DNA of 64,000 nucleotides, taken from assembly GCA_003569265.1 (NCBI GenBank), contig BGON01000003.1, forward strand, positions 22,062 through 86,061. Reading direction: 5' to 3'. Below are positions 46,210 through 56,951 of the stretch, in pieces. The translations under genes and the position numbers were made by a program. This DNA is from Actinomycetota bacterium. Its GTDB lineage: Bacteria; Actinomycetota; Actinomycetes; Nanopelagicales; Nanopelagicaceae. The notes beneath the pieces were generated by a model. The model did no database searches. It was not told the origin of the DNA and worked only from the letters and a program-made list of their open reading frames with translations. Each line of letters starts with the position of its first letter. The first letter of the stretch is position 1.

Positions 46210-47649
46210 GTGAGCTTTATTAACAAGATGCCCCGCTATGAAATCTTGAGCGAAGAATCGATGGCAACGCTGACCCTTGGCTGGAAGCGCATCGTTTCGG
46301 AAATCGGTATCGAGTTCATGAGCCCCTGGGCAATCGATCTATTGCGCGAAAACGGTCAGACTGTAGAAGGCGATAACGTTAAATTTGATCCTGAGTGGAT
46401 CTTGAAGCAAGTTGCCAAGGCTCCAAGCCAGTTCAACTTGCAAGCACGTAATCCAAAGAACAATGTTCATATCGGTGGAGACTCCATGGTCTTCGGTGGT
46501 GTGTATGGCCCACCATTTGTTCGCGAAGGCGATGTTCGTCGCGATGCGACTTTTAAAGATTATGAGAATTTTTGCAAGTTAGCTCAAAGCTATGAAGCCC
46601 TCGATAGCGTCGGCGGAGTTGTGTGTGAGCCTAATGATCTCTCACTTGATTCACGTCACTTAGATATGGCATATGCGGCTGCAACTCTGACCGATAAGTT
46701 CTTTATGGGTAACGTTGTAACGGCGCAGAATGCAAAAGATGTTATTGCAATGGCTGAGATTATTCACGGTGGTCGCAAAGCAATTGAGGCCACACCGGCA
46801 CTTATTTCTCTTGTGAACTGTAATTCACCTCTTCGCTGGGATGATCGCATGCTTGATTCCTTGCGCGAATATGTTCTTGCAGGACAGCCAGTAGTTGTCA
46901 CACCATTCCTTTTAATGGGTGCAATGAGCCCAGTGACAATTCCAGCAACACTTGCACAGCAAATCGCTGAAGCTCTAACCGGAATAGCACTTGCTCAAAC
47001 TCTTAACCCAGGATGCCCCATTGTCTTTGGTTCATTTCTTTCAAACATTGATATGCAATCAGGTTCACCTCAATTCGGTACTCCTGAGTCAGGTATTGGC
47101 CTGCTCTGTACTGGCCAGATTGCACGTAGCTTTAACCTTCCTTTCCGTGGGGGCGGCGGCTTGAACTCATCACAAACAGTGGATGCACAATCTGCTTATC
47201 AAACAATGATGACCATGATGCCCACATTCTTATCTGGAACTAACTGGGTGATGCACACAGCAGGCTGGTTAGAGGGCGGACTTGTCTCTTGCTATGAGAA
47301 GTTCGTTGTAGACATTGAAATCCTTCAATCTTTGATGACCGAGTTCACTCCGCTGGAATTTAACGTGGAATCTCTAGCCTTTGATGCTCACGTTGAAGTC
47401 GGCCATGGTGGCCACTTCCTAGGAGCGGCCCACACTATGGAGCGCTTCCGTGACTGTTTCTACCGTCCGTTCCTGACAAATAGCGATAACTATGAGCGCT
47501 GGATGCGACTTGGAGCAAAGGACACAAAGGCACGCGCCTCTGAGATTTATTTGAAGAAGCTTGAAGAGTATGTGCAACCAGAAATGGATCCACGTATGAA
47601 GCAAGAACTCGATGAGTTTGTGGCAAAGCGCAAGAGCCAACTAGATTAA
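46210..47649 (+). CDS. mtgB: MttB-family (non-pyrrolysine) quaternary-amine methyltransferase, probable glycine betaine:corrinoid methyltransferase
   Basis: A 479-residue member of the trimethylamine methyltransferase (MttB) superfamily: TLGWKRIVSEIGIEF near 22, GDSMVFGGVYGPPF near 90, and GGGLNSSQTVDAQSAYQTMM (near 318) and GAAHTMERFRD (near 402) in the TIM barrel. The whole frame is read without an amber codon, so the enzyme belongs with the pyrrolysine-free relatives, of which MtgB acts on glycine betaine. The start is GTG at 46210 after GAGGAA. Substrate is inferred from the adjoining aldehyde dehydrogenase, ProVWX and choline dehydrogenase genes; carnitine, proline betaine or another quaternary amine cannot be excluded. 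Confidence 0.88.
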   Translation: MSFINKMPRYEILSEESMATLTLGWKRIVSEIGIEFMSPWAIDLLRENGQTVEGDNVKFDPEWILKQVAKAPSQFNLQARNPKNNVHIGGDSMVFGGVYGPPFVREGDVRRDATFKDYENFCKLAQSYEALDSVGGVVCEPNDLSLDSRHLDMAYAAATLTDKFFMGNVVTAQNAKDVIAMAEIIHGGRKAIEATPALISLVNCNSPLRWDDRMLDSLREYVLAGQPVVVTPFLLMGAMSPVTIPATLAQQIAEALTGIALAQTLNPGCPIVFGSFLSNIDMQSGSPQFGTPESGIGLLCTGQIARSFNLPFRGGGGLNSSQTVDAQSAYQTMMTMMPTFLSGTNWVMHTAGWLEGGLVSCYEKFVVDIEILQSLMTEFTPLEFNVESLAFDAHVEVGHGGHFLGAAHTMERFRDCFYRPFLTNSDNYERWMRLGAKDTKARASEIYLKKLEEYVQPEMDPRMKQELDEFVAKRKSQLD

Positions 47650-47653
47650 GTAA

Positions 47654-49137
47654 ATGGTCGCAACGCTCTATATCGATGGTGCTTGGAAAAGCGCATCAGA
47701 TGGTGGGGCACACGATGTGCACAGCCCACATGATCAAAGTGTTGTTGCAACCGTTTCACAGGCCACACAAGATGACGTTTTAGATGCCATCACCGCTGCC
47801 CGCACATCTTTTGATTCAGGCATCTTTACATCATGGAGCTTTGAGCAGCGCAGTGCGTTAGTTGCCAAGATTGCTGATCTATTAGAGCGCGACTTAAAAG
47901 CAATTGCAAAAAAGGAAAGCGATGACACAGGAAAGCGCATCATTGAAGCTGAATATGACATTGCAGATGTTATTGCTACATTCCGCCATTTTGCTGGCCT
48001 TGGTTCAAAGCAACATGATCGCGTTGTAGATGTGGGTATTTCTCACGTCAATAGCCGCATCGTTCATGAACCTTTAGGTGTGTGTTCTCTGATTGGTCCA
48101 TGGAACTACCCGCTATTACAAATTGCATGGAAAGTCGCACCGGCCTTAGTGGCTGGATGCTCATTCATTGTTAAACCTTCTGAATTAACTCCACAAAGTG
48201 CAATTGCACTTATGCATGCCATCGAAGAGGCTGGCACACCAAAAGGTGTTGCAAACTTAGTTCTAGGTCCAGGCTCTGTTGTTGGTCATCATCTCATTAA
48301 TGATCCACGCGTGGACATGGTTTCTTTCACTGGCGGCTTAAATACTGGTCAAACAATTATGAAGGCAGCGGTTTCAACGGTTAAGCGCTTAGCGTTAGAG
48401 CTAGGTGGAAAGAATCCACATATTATTTTTGCTGATGCAGATATAGATGCAGCAATTGATAACGCAGTAACTGCAGCCTTTTTGCACTCAGGCCAAGTCT
48501 GTTCTGCCGGAACACGTTTAATTGTTGAACGCTCTATTCATGATCGCGTGGTTAAAGAGATTGTGCGCAGAGCTGGGCAGATTCGTCTAGGTGGACCAGA
48601 AGATTTAACCGCTGAGACTGGACCACTTATTAGTAAGTCACATCTAGAAAGTGTTACTAAGTATGTTGAAAAGGGAATAGCTGAAGGCGCCACATTATTA
48701 GTCGGTGGTAAGCGCAGCGAAAAGAGTGAGCATGCAAATGGCTGGTATTTCTTGCCAACGGTTCTAGATAACTGCGATACAAAGATGTTTTGCGTGCAAG
48801 ATGAATCATTTGGTCCTGTTATGACAGTGGAAGTTTTTGACACTGAGGCTCAAGCAATTGCTACTGCTAATGACACACCATTGGACTCTCAGGCGGGCTG
48901 TGGTCAAAGGATGCAGACAAAGCTGCTCGCGTAGCTAGCGCACTTCGCCACGGAACGATCTGGATTAATGACTTTGGGCCATATAAGCCAGCTGCTGAAT
49001 GGGGTGGATATAAGCAATCTGGCATTGGCCGTGAATTAGGTGAGCATGGTTTGGGCGAATACCTTGAAATCAAACACATTTGGACTAACAATGCTCCTAG
49101 TAAATCTGGTTGGTTTTCAGATGGGGGAGACGGATAA
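47654..49137 (+). CDS. betB: Aldehyde dehydrogenase, betaine-aldehyde-dehydrogenase-like, one frameshift
   Basis: NAD(P)-dependent aldehyde dehydrogenase; with the choline dehydrogenase gene downstream the best substrate is betaine aldehyde. Motifs: GPWNYPLLQ (near 150), catalytic Glu in LELGGKNPH (near 252) and catalytic Cys in HSGQVCSAGTR (near 287). The frame breaks near 48882 after TANDTPL: one lost G (TTGGACT for TTGGGACT) restores GLSGGLWSKDADKAAR and the C-terminal RHGTIWINDF to the stop TAA at 49135-49137. Repaired length is about 494 residues, normal. It starts 4 nt after mttB, and its stop abuts the ATG of the ABC ATPase. Confidence 0.87.
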
Positions 49138-50166
49138 ATGGCTTCTGGCGCACCCATGATTTCTGTAAAGAATCTCTGGAAAGTATTTGGCGCCAACGCC
49201 GACAAAGTAGTCGGCTCACCATTAGTTGATCTCTCTCGCTCAGAACTTCGCGCACAGACCGGTAACACTATCGCCGTCCGTGATGTTTCATTTGATGTTG
49301 CCCCAGGTGAAGTATTCGTAGTTATGGGTCTTTCTGGATCTGGTAAATCAACTCTTGTTCGTTGTATGACTCGATTGATTGAACCAACCCAAGGCTCTAT
49401 GACTTTTGAAGGCGAAGATATTCTAAAAGTTGATAATGCCCGTCTGCGCGAGCTTCGCAAGACTCGGTTCTCAATGGTTTTTCAGCACTTTGGTTTATTG
49501 CCTCACCGCAATGTCATAGACAATATTGCCTACTCTCTTGAAATCAATGGCGTTAACAAAGCTGACCGGCATAAGCGCGCCAACGAAGTGATTGAACTCG
49601 TTGGCTTACAAGGCTATTCACATGCATATCCAGAACAACTCTCTGGCGGTATGCAACAGCGCGTTGGTTTAGCGCGCGCACTTGCAGTTGATCCACAAGT
49701 TCTTTTCCTTGATGAACCTTTCTCAGCACTTGACCCTCTTATTCGCCGCGATATGCAGCAAGAAGTCATTCGCTTGCACCGCGAACTTGGCAAGACGATG
49801 GTATTTATTACTCACGATTTATCAGAAGCTGTAAAAGTCGGAGATCGCATTGCAATCATGCGAGATGGAGCCATTGTTCAAATTGGAACTCCAGAGGATC
49901 TAGTAGCTAATCCGGCAGATGAATACGTGGCTAACTTCGTGCGCGATATTGCTAAATCACATGTGTTGACCCTTAAGCACTTAGCTAGAAAAGCCCAGCC
50001 AGGTGAAGCCACAGATGGACCAGAGCTTGCCTCTAACACCATCATTCGTGATGCTGCACAAGTTATTTTGCAGTCCCACAAACCAGTACGGGTCAATGAC
50101 AATGGCACCGCCCTTGGAATTGTCTCTAGCGAGGATGTTTTGCGGTTAATTTCTGGTGGCGCTTGA
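49138..50166 (+). CDS. proV: Glycine betaine/choline-type ABC transporter ATP-binding protein
   Basis: A 342-residue ATPase: Walker [10 protein letters not shown] (near residue 63), Q-loop [12 protein letters not shown], signature [15 protein letters not shown] (near 165), Walker [13 protein letters not shown] (near 188) and switch His in FITHDLSEA. The N-terminal extension (KVFGAN..., about 40 residues before the ATPase core) and the C-terminal CBS-like tail match ProV/OpuAA osmoprotectant ATPases. The stop overlaps the permease start (TGATG). Confidence 0.9.
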   Translation: MASGAPMISVKNLWKVFGANADKVVGSPLVDLSRSELRAQTGNTIAVRDVSFDVAPGEVFVVMGLSGSGKSTLVRCMTRLIEPTQGSMTFEGEDILKVDNARLRELRKTRFSMVFQHFGLLPHRNVIDNIAYSLEINGVNKADRHKRANEVIELVGLQGYSHAYPEQLSGGMQQRVGLARALAVDPQVLFLDEPFSALDPLIRRDMQQEVIRLHRELGKTMVFITHDLSEAVKVGDRIAIMRDGAIVQIGTPEDLVANPADEYVANFVRDIAKSHVLTLKHLARKAQPGEATDGPELASNTIIRDAAQVILQSHKPVRVNDNGTALGIVSSEDVLRLISGGA

Positions 50167-52094
50167 TGAAGGTTCGTAAGTCCTATCTTCTTCTAGCCTC
50201 AGTAACTGTTTGGATTTTGCTGGGTCGTTTATTACATGGCAAAAATACTTTGCAGATAGATACCTATGAAAACACTTCTTTTACTAGCTTTGTTGGACAA
50301 AAAGCACTTGACCTACGCGGAAATCGAACCGAAAGCCCGGCTTTCATCTATTTCTTCAATCCTATTCGCGGAGCAATTGATGGCTTTGTTCAGGTGATAA
50401 GAAATCTCATCGCAGTTCCAGCACCTAACTCAGTTATTCCAGTCATTGGTTGGTTAGGCGTCGTTGGACTAATTGCTTTTGCCGTTTATGCAACAAGTCA
50501 ATGGCGAACTGCGTTGTTATCGGTCTCACTCTTACTTGCATGCGGCACGCTGGGAATGTGGCAGTTCACCATGGACTCCATTGCAATGACACTGGCTGCA
50601 GTACTACTTTCATTGGCGGTAGGAATTCCACTAGGTATTTGGGCAGGTCTATCCGATCGCGTATTAAAAATTGTTACGCCATTTCTAGATTTAGCACAAA
50701 TTTTGCCAACCCTTGTTTATATGGCACCAATAGCACTGGTCTTTATGATCGGTGCGGCCTCAGCAACAATCGCAACGATGATTTACTCCATTCCAATCGC
50801 AATTCGTATTACTAGCCATGCGATTAGAAACTTGAATCAATCTCCGATTGAAGCTGCAGAATCAATGGGTTCAACACAAAAGCAGACTCTGACAAAAGTT
50901 CAAATCCCTATGGCTAAGCAGATGATTGTTTTGGGAATTAATCAAACTGTTATGGCTGCTGTTTCCTTCGTTGTAGTCGCAGCACTCATTGGAGCCCCTG
51001 GTCTTGGCAAACCAGTTATTGAAGCTTTGATTATTCGAAACGTTGGGCAGGGCTTCGTTGCTGGATTTGCTGTAGTTTTCTTAGCTATTTTGCTTGATCG
51101 CAGCACAAGTGCTGCGGCTAAGCGTCAGGACTCTTTTATTCCACCGACTGAAAAGCAGATTAAAATTAAGCGAATCACTCTCATTGTCAGCGCAGTACTA
51201 GCTGTAATTTCAGTGTTTCTATCGCGCACAATGCTTTGGGCGGCAGTATGGCCAAAAGAAGTCACCATTGCTCCGCAAGTTGCAAAAGTTACTAACAACG
51301 CAACCGGATGGATCTTAGAAAACCTAACCATATTTACTGTGGGTTTTAAAGACTTGATTTCCTATTCCATCCTCAATCCTTTGGAATCTCAACTATCGGC
51401 TTCACCTTGGTATGTAACCGTTGCGATGATTGTGGCTCTTGCCCTCATAATTGGTGGAGTCCGAACTGCGATTTTGGCATTTGTTCTGGCAATGGCCATT
51501 GTGTTATCCGGACTTTGGTATGAAGCAATGTTGACTCTTACACAGACAATTGTCGGATGTTTACTCACGATGATAGTTGGAATTGCACTAGGTATTTGGA
51601 CTGGACGCAATGATCGAGCTGAGCGAGTACTTCGTCCATTTCTTGATGCCGGACAGACACTTCCTGCATTTGTTTATTTAGTTCCAATGCTGGGCTTATT
51701 TGGCCCAACTCGATTTACAGCAATTGCCACTGGCATTGTTTATGCAATTCCTGTGGTTGTGAAGATCGTTTGCGAAGGAATAAGAGCAGTTCCACACTCA
51801 CTCGTTGAAGCAGCAACTGCTGCAGGCTCAACAACGCGCCAGATTATTACCAAGGTGCAACTTCCTGCTGCTAAGAAAACTATTTTGCTTGCAACTAACC
51901 AAGGCTTGATCTATGTCTTGGCTGTTGTAGTTATTGGTGGCTTTGTGGGAGCTGGCGGCCTTGGCTACTTAGTAATCGTTGGAAACTCCAAGCCAGAGCT
52001 GCAAGGAAAGGGTCTTATTGCAGGCGCAGCTATTTTGCTGCTAGGTGTGATTTTTGACCGGATTATGCAAGCCGGCGCCCGTCGCTCCTCATAA
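50166..52094 (+). CDS. proW: Fused double permease of the ABC transporter (ProW-ProW)
   Basis: A 642-residue membrane protein with two complete binding-protein-dependent permease domains: the first about residues 95-310 (GTLGMWQFTMDSIAMTLAAV, EAAESMGSTQKQTLTKVQIPMAKQMI), the second about 400-640 (EAMLTLTQTIVGCLLTMIVG, EAATAAGSTTRQIITKVQLPAAKKTI). Each has its own EAA loop, which docks on the ATPase. Most ProW proteins carry one domain and dimerise; here the dimer is encoded as one chain. The ATG at 50166 overlaps the proV stop. Confidence 0.92.
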   Translation: MKVRKSYLLLASVTVWILLGRLLHGKNTLQIDTYENTSFTSFVGQKALDLRGNRTESPAFIYFFNPIRGAIDGFVQVIRNLIAVPAPNSVIPVIGWLGVVGLIAFAVYATSQWRTALLSVSLLLACGTLGMWQFTMDSIAMTLAAVLLSLAVGIPLGIWAGLSDRVLKIVTPFLDLAQILPTLVYMAPIALVFMIGAASATIATMIYSIPIAIRITSHAIRNLNQSPIEAAESMGSTQKQTLTKVQIPMAKQMIVLGINQTVMAAVSFVVVAALIGAPGLGKPVIEALIIRNVGQGFVAGFAVVFLAILLDRSTSAAAKRQDSFIPPTEKQIKIKRITLIVSAVLAVISVFLSRTMLWAAVWPKEVTIAPQVAKVTNNATGWILENLTIFTVGFKDLISYSILNPLESQLSASPWYVTVAMIVALALIIGGVRTAILAFVLAMAIVLSGLWYEAMLTLTQTIVGCLLTMIVGIALGIWTGRNDRAERVLRPFLDAGQTLPAFVYLVPMLGLFGPTRFTAIATGIVYAIPVVVKIVCEGIRAVPHSLVEAATAAGSTTRQIITKVQLPAAKKTILLATNQGLIYVLAVVVIGGFVGAGGLGYLVIVGNSKPELQGKGLIAGAAILLLGVIFDRIMQAGARRSS

Positions 52095-52182
52095 ACACCA
52101 CGAAATAACCCCCTCAATCACTAGCCCTTGGCTCATCTGCGCCTTAGGCTATGGCAAAACTTATAACTCTTTAGGAGGGTTA

Positions 52183-53145
52183 ATGAAATCACTATTCGGT
52201 CGCCGCTCGGCAATCGTTACTGTCGTAATTGCAGCAGCGCTGATTTTGTCAGGTTGCAGCAAGAGCGTTAACGATTCTGCAGGCGGAGCCTCAGGAGACT
52301 GTGGATCATATGCAATTGCAATGCATGCTTGGGGTGGTTACACAGCTTCAGCACAAGTTGTAGCAGAAATAGCAAAGCAAGAATTGGGTTGCACAATTAC
52401 TCAGACAACTCTGGATGAGGGTCCAACAACATATGATGCAATGGAAGCTGGAACAATCGACGTTGTAATCGAAGATTGGGGCGGCGGACGTTGGAAGGAT
52501 TGGACTGATCGCGGAGCTGTAGTTGAAGCTGGCGAAAATGGAAACATTGGAATTATCGGTATGTATGTCGCTCCATGGATGGTTGAAAAGTATCCAGACA
52601 TTACAGACTCAAAGAACTTGAACAAGTATGCAGCTCTATTTAAGACTGCAGATTCAGGTGGCAAGGGTGCATGGTTTGAAGGCCCAGCTGGTTACACAAC
52701 TATCGGCGAAAAGATGGTTTCTGCTAACAAGTTAGGCTTCAAAGTTATCTTCTCTGGTTCAGAAGCTGCCCTAGTTGACGGTTTCTTAAAAGCTGAAGAA
52801 AACAAGACTCCATTCATTGGTTATGCATGGCAGCCATGGACACTTCATTCTAAGCTTCCAACACTTGAAGCAGCTCGTGTTAAATTCCCTGCTAATGACT
52901 GGAGCGATCCAGCAAAGGCAAGCGGTCTAACCGACTACCCATCAACACCACTCATTAAGTTGATCTCAAAGAAGCTCAACGATGCAAATGATCCATTTAC
53001 TTCACTTGTTAAAAACTTCAAGTGGACTAATGCTGATCAGAACGGTGTTGCTGCAGACCTAGAAGGTGGAATGACAGCAGAAGAAGCAGCTAAGAAGTGG
53101 ATTGCCGCTAACGCTGCAACTGTTGCTTCATGGCTAGGTAAGTAA
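52183..53145 (+). CDS. proX: Substrate-binding lipoprotein of the glycine betaine/choline ABC transporter
   Basis: A 320-residue OpuAC-family binding protein. Signal peptide with lipobox LSGC (Cys near residue 23), so it is membrane-anchored. The mature part shows AMHAWGGYTASAQVVAEIAK and VIEDWGGGRWKDW; the many Trp/Tyr/Phe residues fit an aromatic cage for a quaternary ammonium group. The ATG at 52183 has a strong AGGAGGG site 6 nt upstream; the frame continues upstream but lacks a site. It is followed by a strong terminator, closing the mttB-betB-proVWX operon. Confidence 0.92.
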   Translation: MKSLFGRRSAIVTVVIAAALILSGCSKSVNDSAGGASGDCGSYAIAMHAWGGYTASAQVVAEIAKQELGCTITQTTLDEGPTTYDAMEAGTIDVVIEDWGGGRWKDWTDRGAVVEAGENGNIGIIGMYVAPWMVEKYPDITDSKNLNKYAALFKTADSGGKGAWFEGPAGYTTIGEKMVSANKLGFKVIFSGSEAALVDGFLKAEENKTPFIGYAWQPWTLHSKLPTLEAARVKFPANDWSDPAKASGLTDYPSTPLIKLISKKLNDANDPFTSLVKNFKWTNADQNGVAADLEGGMTAEEAAKKWIAANAATVASWLGK

Positions 53146-53166
53146 GAAAAAAACAGTCTAAGAAGC

Positions 53167-53212
53167 AGGGCCCTTACTCGGTGGAGTTCACTGAGTAAGG
53201 GCCTTGTTTTAT
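53167..53212 (+). terminator. Strong intrinsic terminator after proX
   Basis: Perfect 11-bp stem GGCCCTTACTC (53169-53179) with GAGTAAGGGCC (53193-53203), extended by further pairing in the loop, followed by TTGTTTTATT. Confidence 0.9.
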
Positions 53213-53215
53213 TAG

Positions 53216-53221
53216 TAGACT
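53216..53221 (+). promoter_or_regulatory. Probable -10 box of a leaderless betA promoter
   Basis: TAGACT ends 7 nt before the ATG at 53229, right after the proX terminator, so betA is separately transcribed. Confidence 0.5.
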
Positions 53222-53228
53222 TTCTCTT

Positions 53229-54875
53229 ATGAGCGCGCAATATGACTACATCATCGTTGGTGGGGGCTCAGCGGGCTGTGCATTAGCTAATCGTTTAAGT
53301 GAGAATCCCAACCACAAAGTTCTAGTTCTTGAAGCTGGACGCCGTGACTGGATTTGGGATGTCTTTATTCATATGCCAGCAGCCCTAGCTTTTCCAATCG
53401 GTAGTAAGTACTACGACTGGATGTATGAATCAGAGCCAGAACCACACATGAATAATCGTCGCATTTATCATGCACGCGGCAAAGTATTAGGTGGATCTTC
53501 TTCCATTAATGGTCAGATCTGGCAGCGCGGCAATGCAATGGATTATGAGCGCTGGTCTAAAGATCAAGGAATGGCTAACTGGGACTATGCCCACTGCTTG
53601 CCATATTTTAAAAAGATGGAGAACTGTTTAGCAGATCCTAAATCTCCTTTTCGTGGAGATAACGGTCCACTCAAATTAGAGCGCGGACCAAGTAAGGGCC
53701 CACTCTTTGCCGCATTCTTTAAAGCAACTGAGCAAGCTGGTTACCCACGCACTGATGACGTTAATGGCTATCGCCAGGAAGGATTTGCTGCCTTTGATCG
53801 CAACGTTTATCGCGGTCGCAGATTAAGTGCAGCTCGCGCATATCTATATCCGGTGATGAAGCGCAAAAACCTAACTGTTAAGACTCGTGCACATGTCACT
53901 AAAGTTTTATTTGAGGGCACAACTGCTACCGGTGTTGAAGTTATTATCCGTGGCAAGAAGCATGTCTTAACCTCACGAGAAGTTGTTTTATCTGGTGGCT
54001 CAATTAATACCCCGCAGATTCTGCAACTATCAGGTGTTGGTAAAAAAGAAGATCTAGAAAAACTCGGCATTAAAGTTGTTAAGGACTTGCCTGGTGTAGG
54101 TGCAAATCTGCAGGATCACTTAGAGGTCTATGTTCAATATAAGTGCAAGCTTCCTGTCACACAACAGCCCATTACACAGTTCTGGCGTCGCCCATTTATT
54201 GGCGCAGCATGGTTGTTCTTTAGAAAAGGTCCAGGAGCAACAAATCAATTTGAAGCAGGCGGCTTTACACGAAGCAATAACGATGTTGCCTATCCCAACT
54301 TAATGTTCCACTTCCTTCCTCTTGCTATTCGCTATGACGGCACGGGGGACACTCGTGGTCACGGCTATCAAGTCCACGTGGGCCCTATGTATTCCGATTC
54401 TCGCGGCTGGCTCAAGATTAAAAGTACTAATCCCTTTGAAAAGCCTGCTATTCAATTTAACTATCTTTCTACCGATCAAGATCGCCGCGAGTGGGTAGAG
54501 GCAGTTAGAACTGCGCGCAATATCTTGACTCAGCCTGCGATGAATGATTTCAATGCAGGTGAATCATCACCTGGAAAATCAGTTTCAACTGATGAAGAGA
54601 TTTTAGAGTGGGTAAGAAAAGATGCAGAGACTGCTCTTCACCCATCGTGTACGGCCAAGATGGGCACCGATGCAATGTCAGTTGTTGATCCAGAGACAAT
54701 GAAAGTTCATGGTCTTGAAGGCTTGCGTGTGTGTGATGCCTCAGTATTTCCATATGTGACTAACGGCAATATCTATGCACCAGTCATGATGGTTGCTGAA
54801 AAGGCAGCGGATTTGATTCTAGGTAAAACTCCACTGCCTGCAGAAAACATTGAGTTCTATCGCCATTCTAAGTGA
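53229..54875 (+). CDS. betA: Choline dehydrogenase-like GMC oxidoreductase
   Basis: FAD-dependent GMC-family enzyme of 548 residues. FAD loop [18 protein letters not shown] (near 8), GMC signature [18 protein letters not shown] (near 83), second signature [16 protein letters not shown] (near 256), active-site HPSCTAKMG (near 474) and [19 protein letters not shown] at the end. The length and motifs match BetA, which oxidises choline to betaine aldehyde (and often on to betaine). Other GMC alcohol dehydrogenases look similar; context with ProVWX and a betaine-aldehyde-dehydrogenase-like gene supports choline. Confidence 0.87.
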   Translation: MSAQYDYIIVGGGSAGCALANRLSENPNHKVLVLEAGRRDWIWDVFIHMPAALAFPIGSKYYDWMYESEPEPHMNNRRIYHARGKVLGGSSSINGQIWQRGNAMDYERWSKDQGMANWDYAHCLPYFKKMENCLADPKSPFRGDNGPLKLERGPSKGPLFAAFFKATEQAGYPRTDDVNGYRQEGFAAFDRNVYRGRRLSAARAYLYPVMKRKNLTVKTRAHVTKVLFEGTTATGVEVIIRGKKHVLTSREVVLSGGSINTPQILQLSGVGKKEDLEKLGIKVVKDLPGVGANLQDHLEVYVQYKCKLPVTQQPITQFWRRPFIGAAWLFFRKGPGATNQFEAGGFTRSNNDVAYPNLMFHFLPLAIRYDGTGDTRGHGYQVHVGPMYSDSRGWLKIKSTNPFEKPAIQFNYLSTDQDRREWVEAVRTARNILTQPAMNDFNAGESSPGKSVSTDEEILEWVRKDAETALHPSCTAKMGTDAMSVVDPETMKVHGLEGLRVCDASVFPYVTNGNIYAPVMMVAEKAADLILGKTPLPAENIEFYRHSK

Positions 54876-55027
54876 TGAGCTTGCGCCATCCTGCGTTGCG
54901 TGGACTAAAGTTCAAAAAACCGATAGTGATTTGTAGAGTCCTGCAGGTAGGCCTAGTGGTTTTTGGGGTTGAATCAGGGGCAGTATGGATAGATAAAAGA
55001 GTCCCTGACATCAGCACAGAATGGCAT

Positions 55028-55056
55028 TTCACTAATTGCTAATCCATACCTATACT
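55028..55056 (+). promoter_or_regulatory. Promoter of the copper amine oxidase gene
   Basis: -35-like TTCACT (55028-55033), a 17-nt spacer and -10 TATACT (55051-55056), which ends 6 nt before the ATG at 55063. The rest of 54876-55062 shows no other feature. Confidence 0.6.
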
Positions 55057-55062
55057 TTGTAA

Positions 55063-56951
55063 ATGTCATTTGCGCACCCTTTAGACCCTCTGAGCCATGC
55101 TGAACAAGAGTTAATCGTCGCAAATGCACGAAAAGCCTGGAACCTTGAAGCGCATCATCTCTTTGCGATGCTGCAACTACATGAGCCAACTAAGGCAGAG
55201 CTGGCATCAGGTAAAAAACTTGATCGCACAGCGCGCGTAACAATCTGGGATCGCAAAAGAGCTGTGGTGAGTGAAGGCCTAATTACAGTTGCTGGAGTTT
55301 CTAAAGAATATAAAGAAATCCCTGGAGCCAAATCTCCAGTAAGTGCCATTGAGTCTGCAATTGCATTAGATGTAGTGTGCAAAGACAAATCTGTTATTGA
55401 CGCCCTTGCTCGCCGCGGAATTAACGACATAACAACAGTTCACATGGAGACCTGGCCAATTGGTGCACAAATCCCAGCTCACTTAGATGATGGTCGCAGA
55501 CTTATTTGGACGCCGATGTTTCACCAACCAACTCCGGATGCAAATTTTTATGCTCACCCAATCCATGGTCTGCATGCAATCGTAGATATCGATGCTGAAG
55601 AAGTTGTGGGCCTTGAAGATAACGCTGATGTGCCAATTCCACAGACCCCAGGCCCATATCGTGAATCTCAAACTGGAGGCTCTGTAAAACTAAAAGAGCT
55701 CAAGATTGACCAACCAGATGGTGTCTCATTTGATGTTGAGGGCTGGAACATTAAATGGGAGCGTTGGTCATTTCGTATTGGCTTTGATCAGAGGGAAGGC
55801 CTAGTAATTCATGATGTGCACTTTAATGATGAGGGCACATCACGCAAGATTGCCCACCGCTTATCTATTGCAGAGCTCGTTATTCCCTACGGTGATCCAG
55901 CACAAGGCGCTTATCGCAAGAACGCCTTTGACACAGGAGAGTTTGGTTTAGGAAACTTTACAAACTCACTCACTCTGGGCTGTGATTGCCTAGGCGAGAT
56001 TACCTATTTAGATGTGGCTGTTACTGAGGGTGATGGCACGGTGCGCACGATAAAGAACGCTATCTGTATGCATGAAGAAGATTTGGAATCCTGTGGAAGC
56101 ACGTTGATGTTAATGGCCATGTGGAAGTGCGCCGTGGTCGCCGCTTTGTTGCATCCTCAATTGTTACCGTTAATAACTATGAATATGGATACTTCTGGTA
56201 TTTCTACCAAGATGGATCTTTTGAGTTTGAAGCAAAATTAACTGGAATAGTCTTAACTCTTGCTGATAAGCCAGGAGCGCATCACCCATCTGCTACAGAG
56301 TTGGAACCAGGTTTGTGGGCGCCATATCATCAACATATTTTGTGTGCTCGTATAGATTTAGAGATTGATGGTGTTAATAACTCTGTTGTTGAGATTGAAT
56401 CATTTGCTCATCCTGTGGGGGAGAAGAATCCTTATGGCGGGGCATATGAAACTAGTGAGACAGTGCTAAAGAGTGAGAGCGCAGCTCAGCGTTTAGTTGA
56501 TCCGATTAAGAGTCGCTTCTGGAAGATTATTAATCCCAATAAAAAGAATCATGTGGGACACTCAATTGCTTACAAACTCATCCCAGGTCACACTACTTAC
56601 CCACTTGCCCACAGAGAATCGATCTTAGGTAAGCGCGCTGGCTTTATGTATAGCCACTTGTGGGTCACACCCAACGTTGAATCAGAGCGCTATCCAGCAG
56701 GAGATTATCCATTCCAGCATGAAGGTGGTGCAGGTTTACCTGAGTGGACTAAGAACGATCGCTCCATTGAAAACACTGACGTGGTTCTTTGGCATGTATT
56801 TGGAACTAATCACATTCCTCGCACAGAGGATTGGCCAGTTATGCCAGTTGAGCGCACAGGCTTTCATTTAAAGCCAAGCGGTTTCTTTAGGAGAAGTCCT
56901 GCAATGGATGTTGCTTCATCGCAGGCCGTTGATACTGCATGCGATTGTTAA
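55063..56951 (+). CDS. Copper amine oxidase (primary-amine oxidase, TPQ type), one frameshift
   Basis: Oxidises a primary amine to aldehyde + NH3 + H2O2. No signal peptide. The catalytic Asp region (AFDTGEFGLGN) and the TPQ precursor motif N-Y-E-Y (the first Tyr at 56178-56180, in VNNYEYGYFWYF) are present, as are the copper His ligands in LWHVFGTNHIPRTEDWPVMP. The frame breaks near 56090 after HEEDL; one lost G restores GILWKHVDVNGHVEVRRGRR. Repaired length is about 630 residues, normal. Substrate is unknown; small mono-amines or aromatic amines are typical. Confidence 0.9.

Noticed and set aside
56121..56951. Separate gene for the second half of the copper amine oxidase
   Set aside because: The halves join into one family-length protein with a single added G; the second half has no start site.
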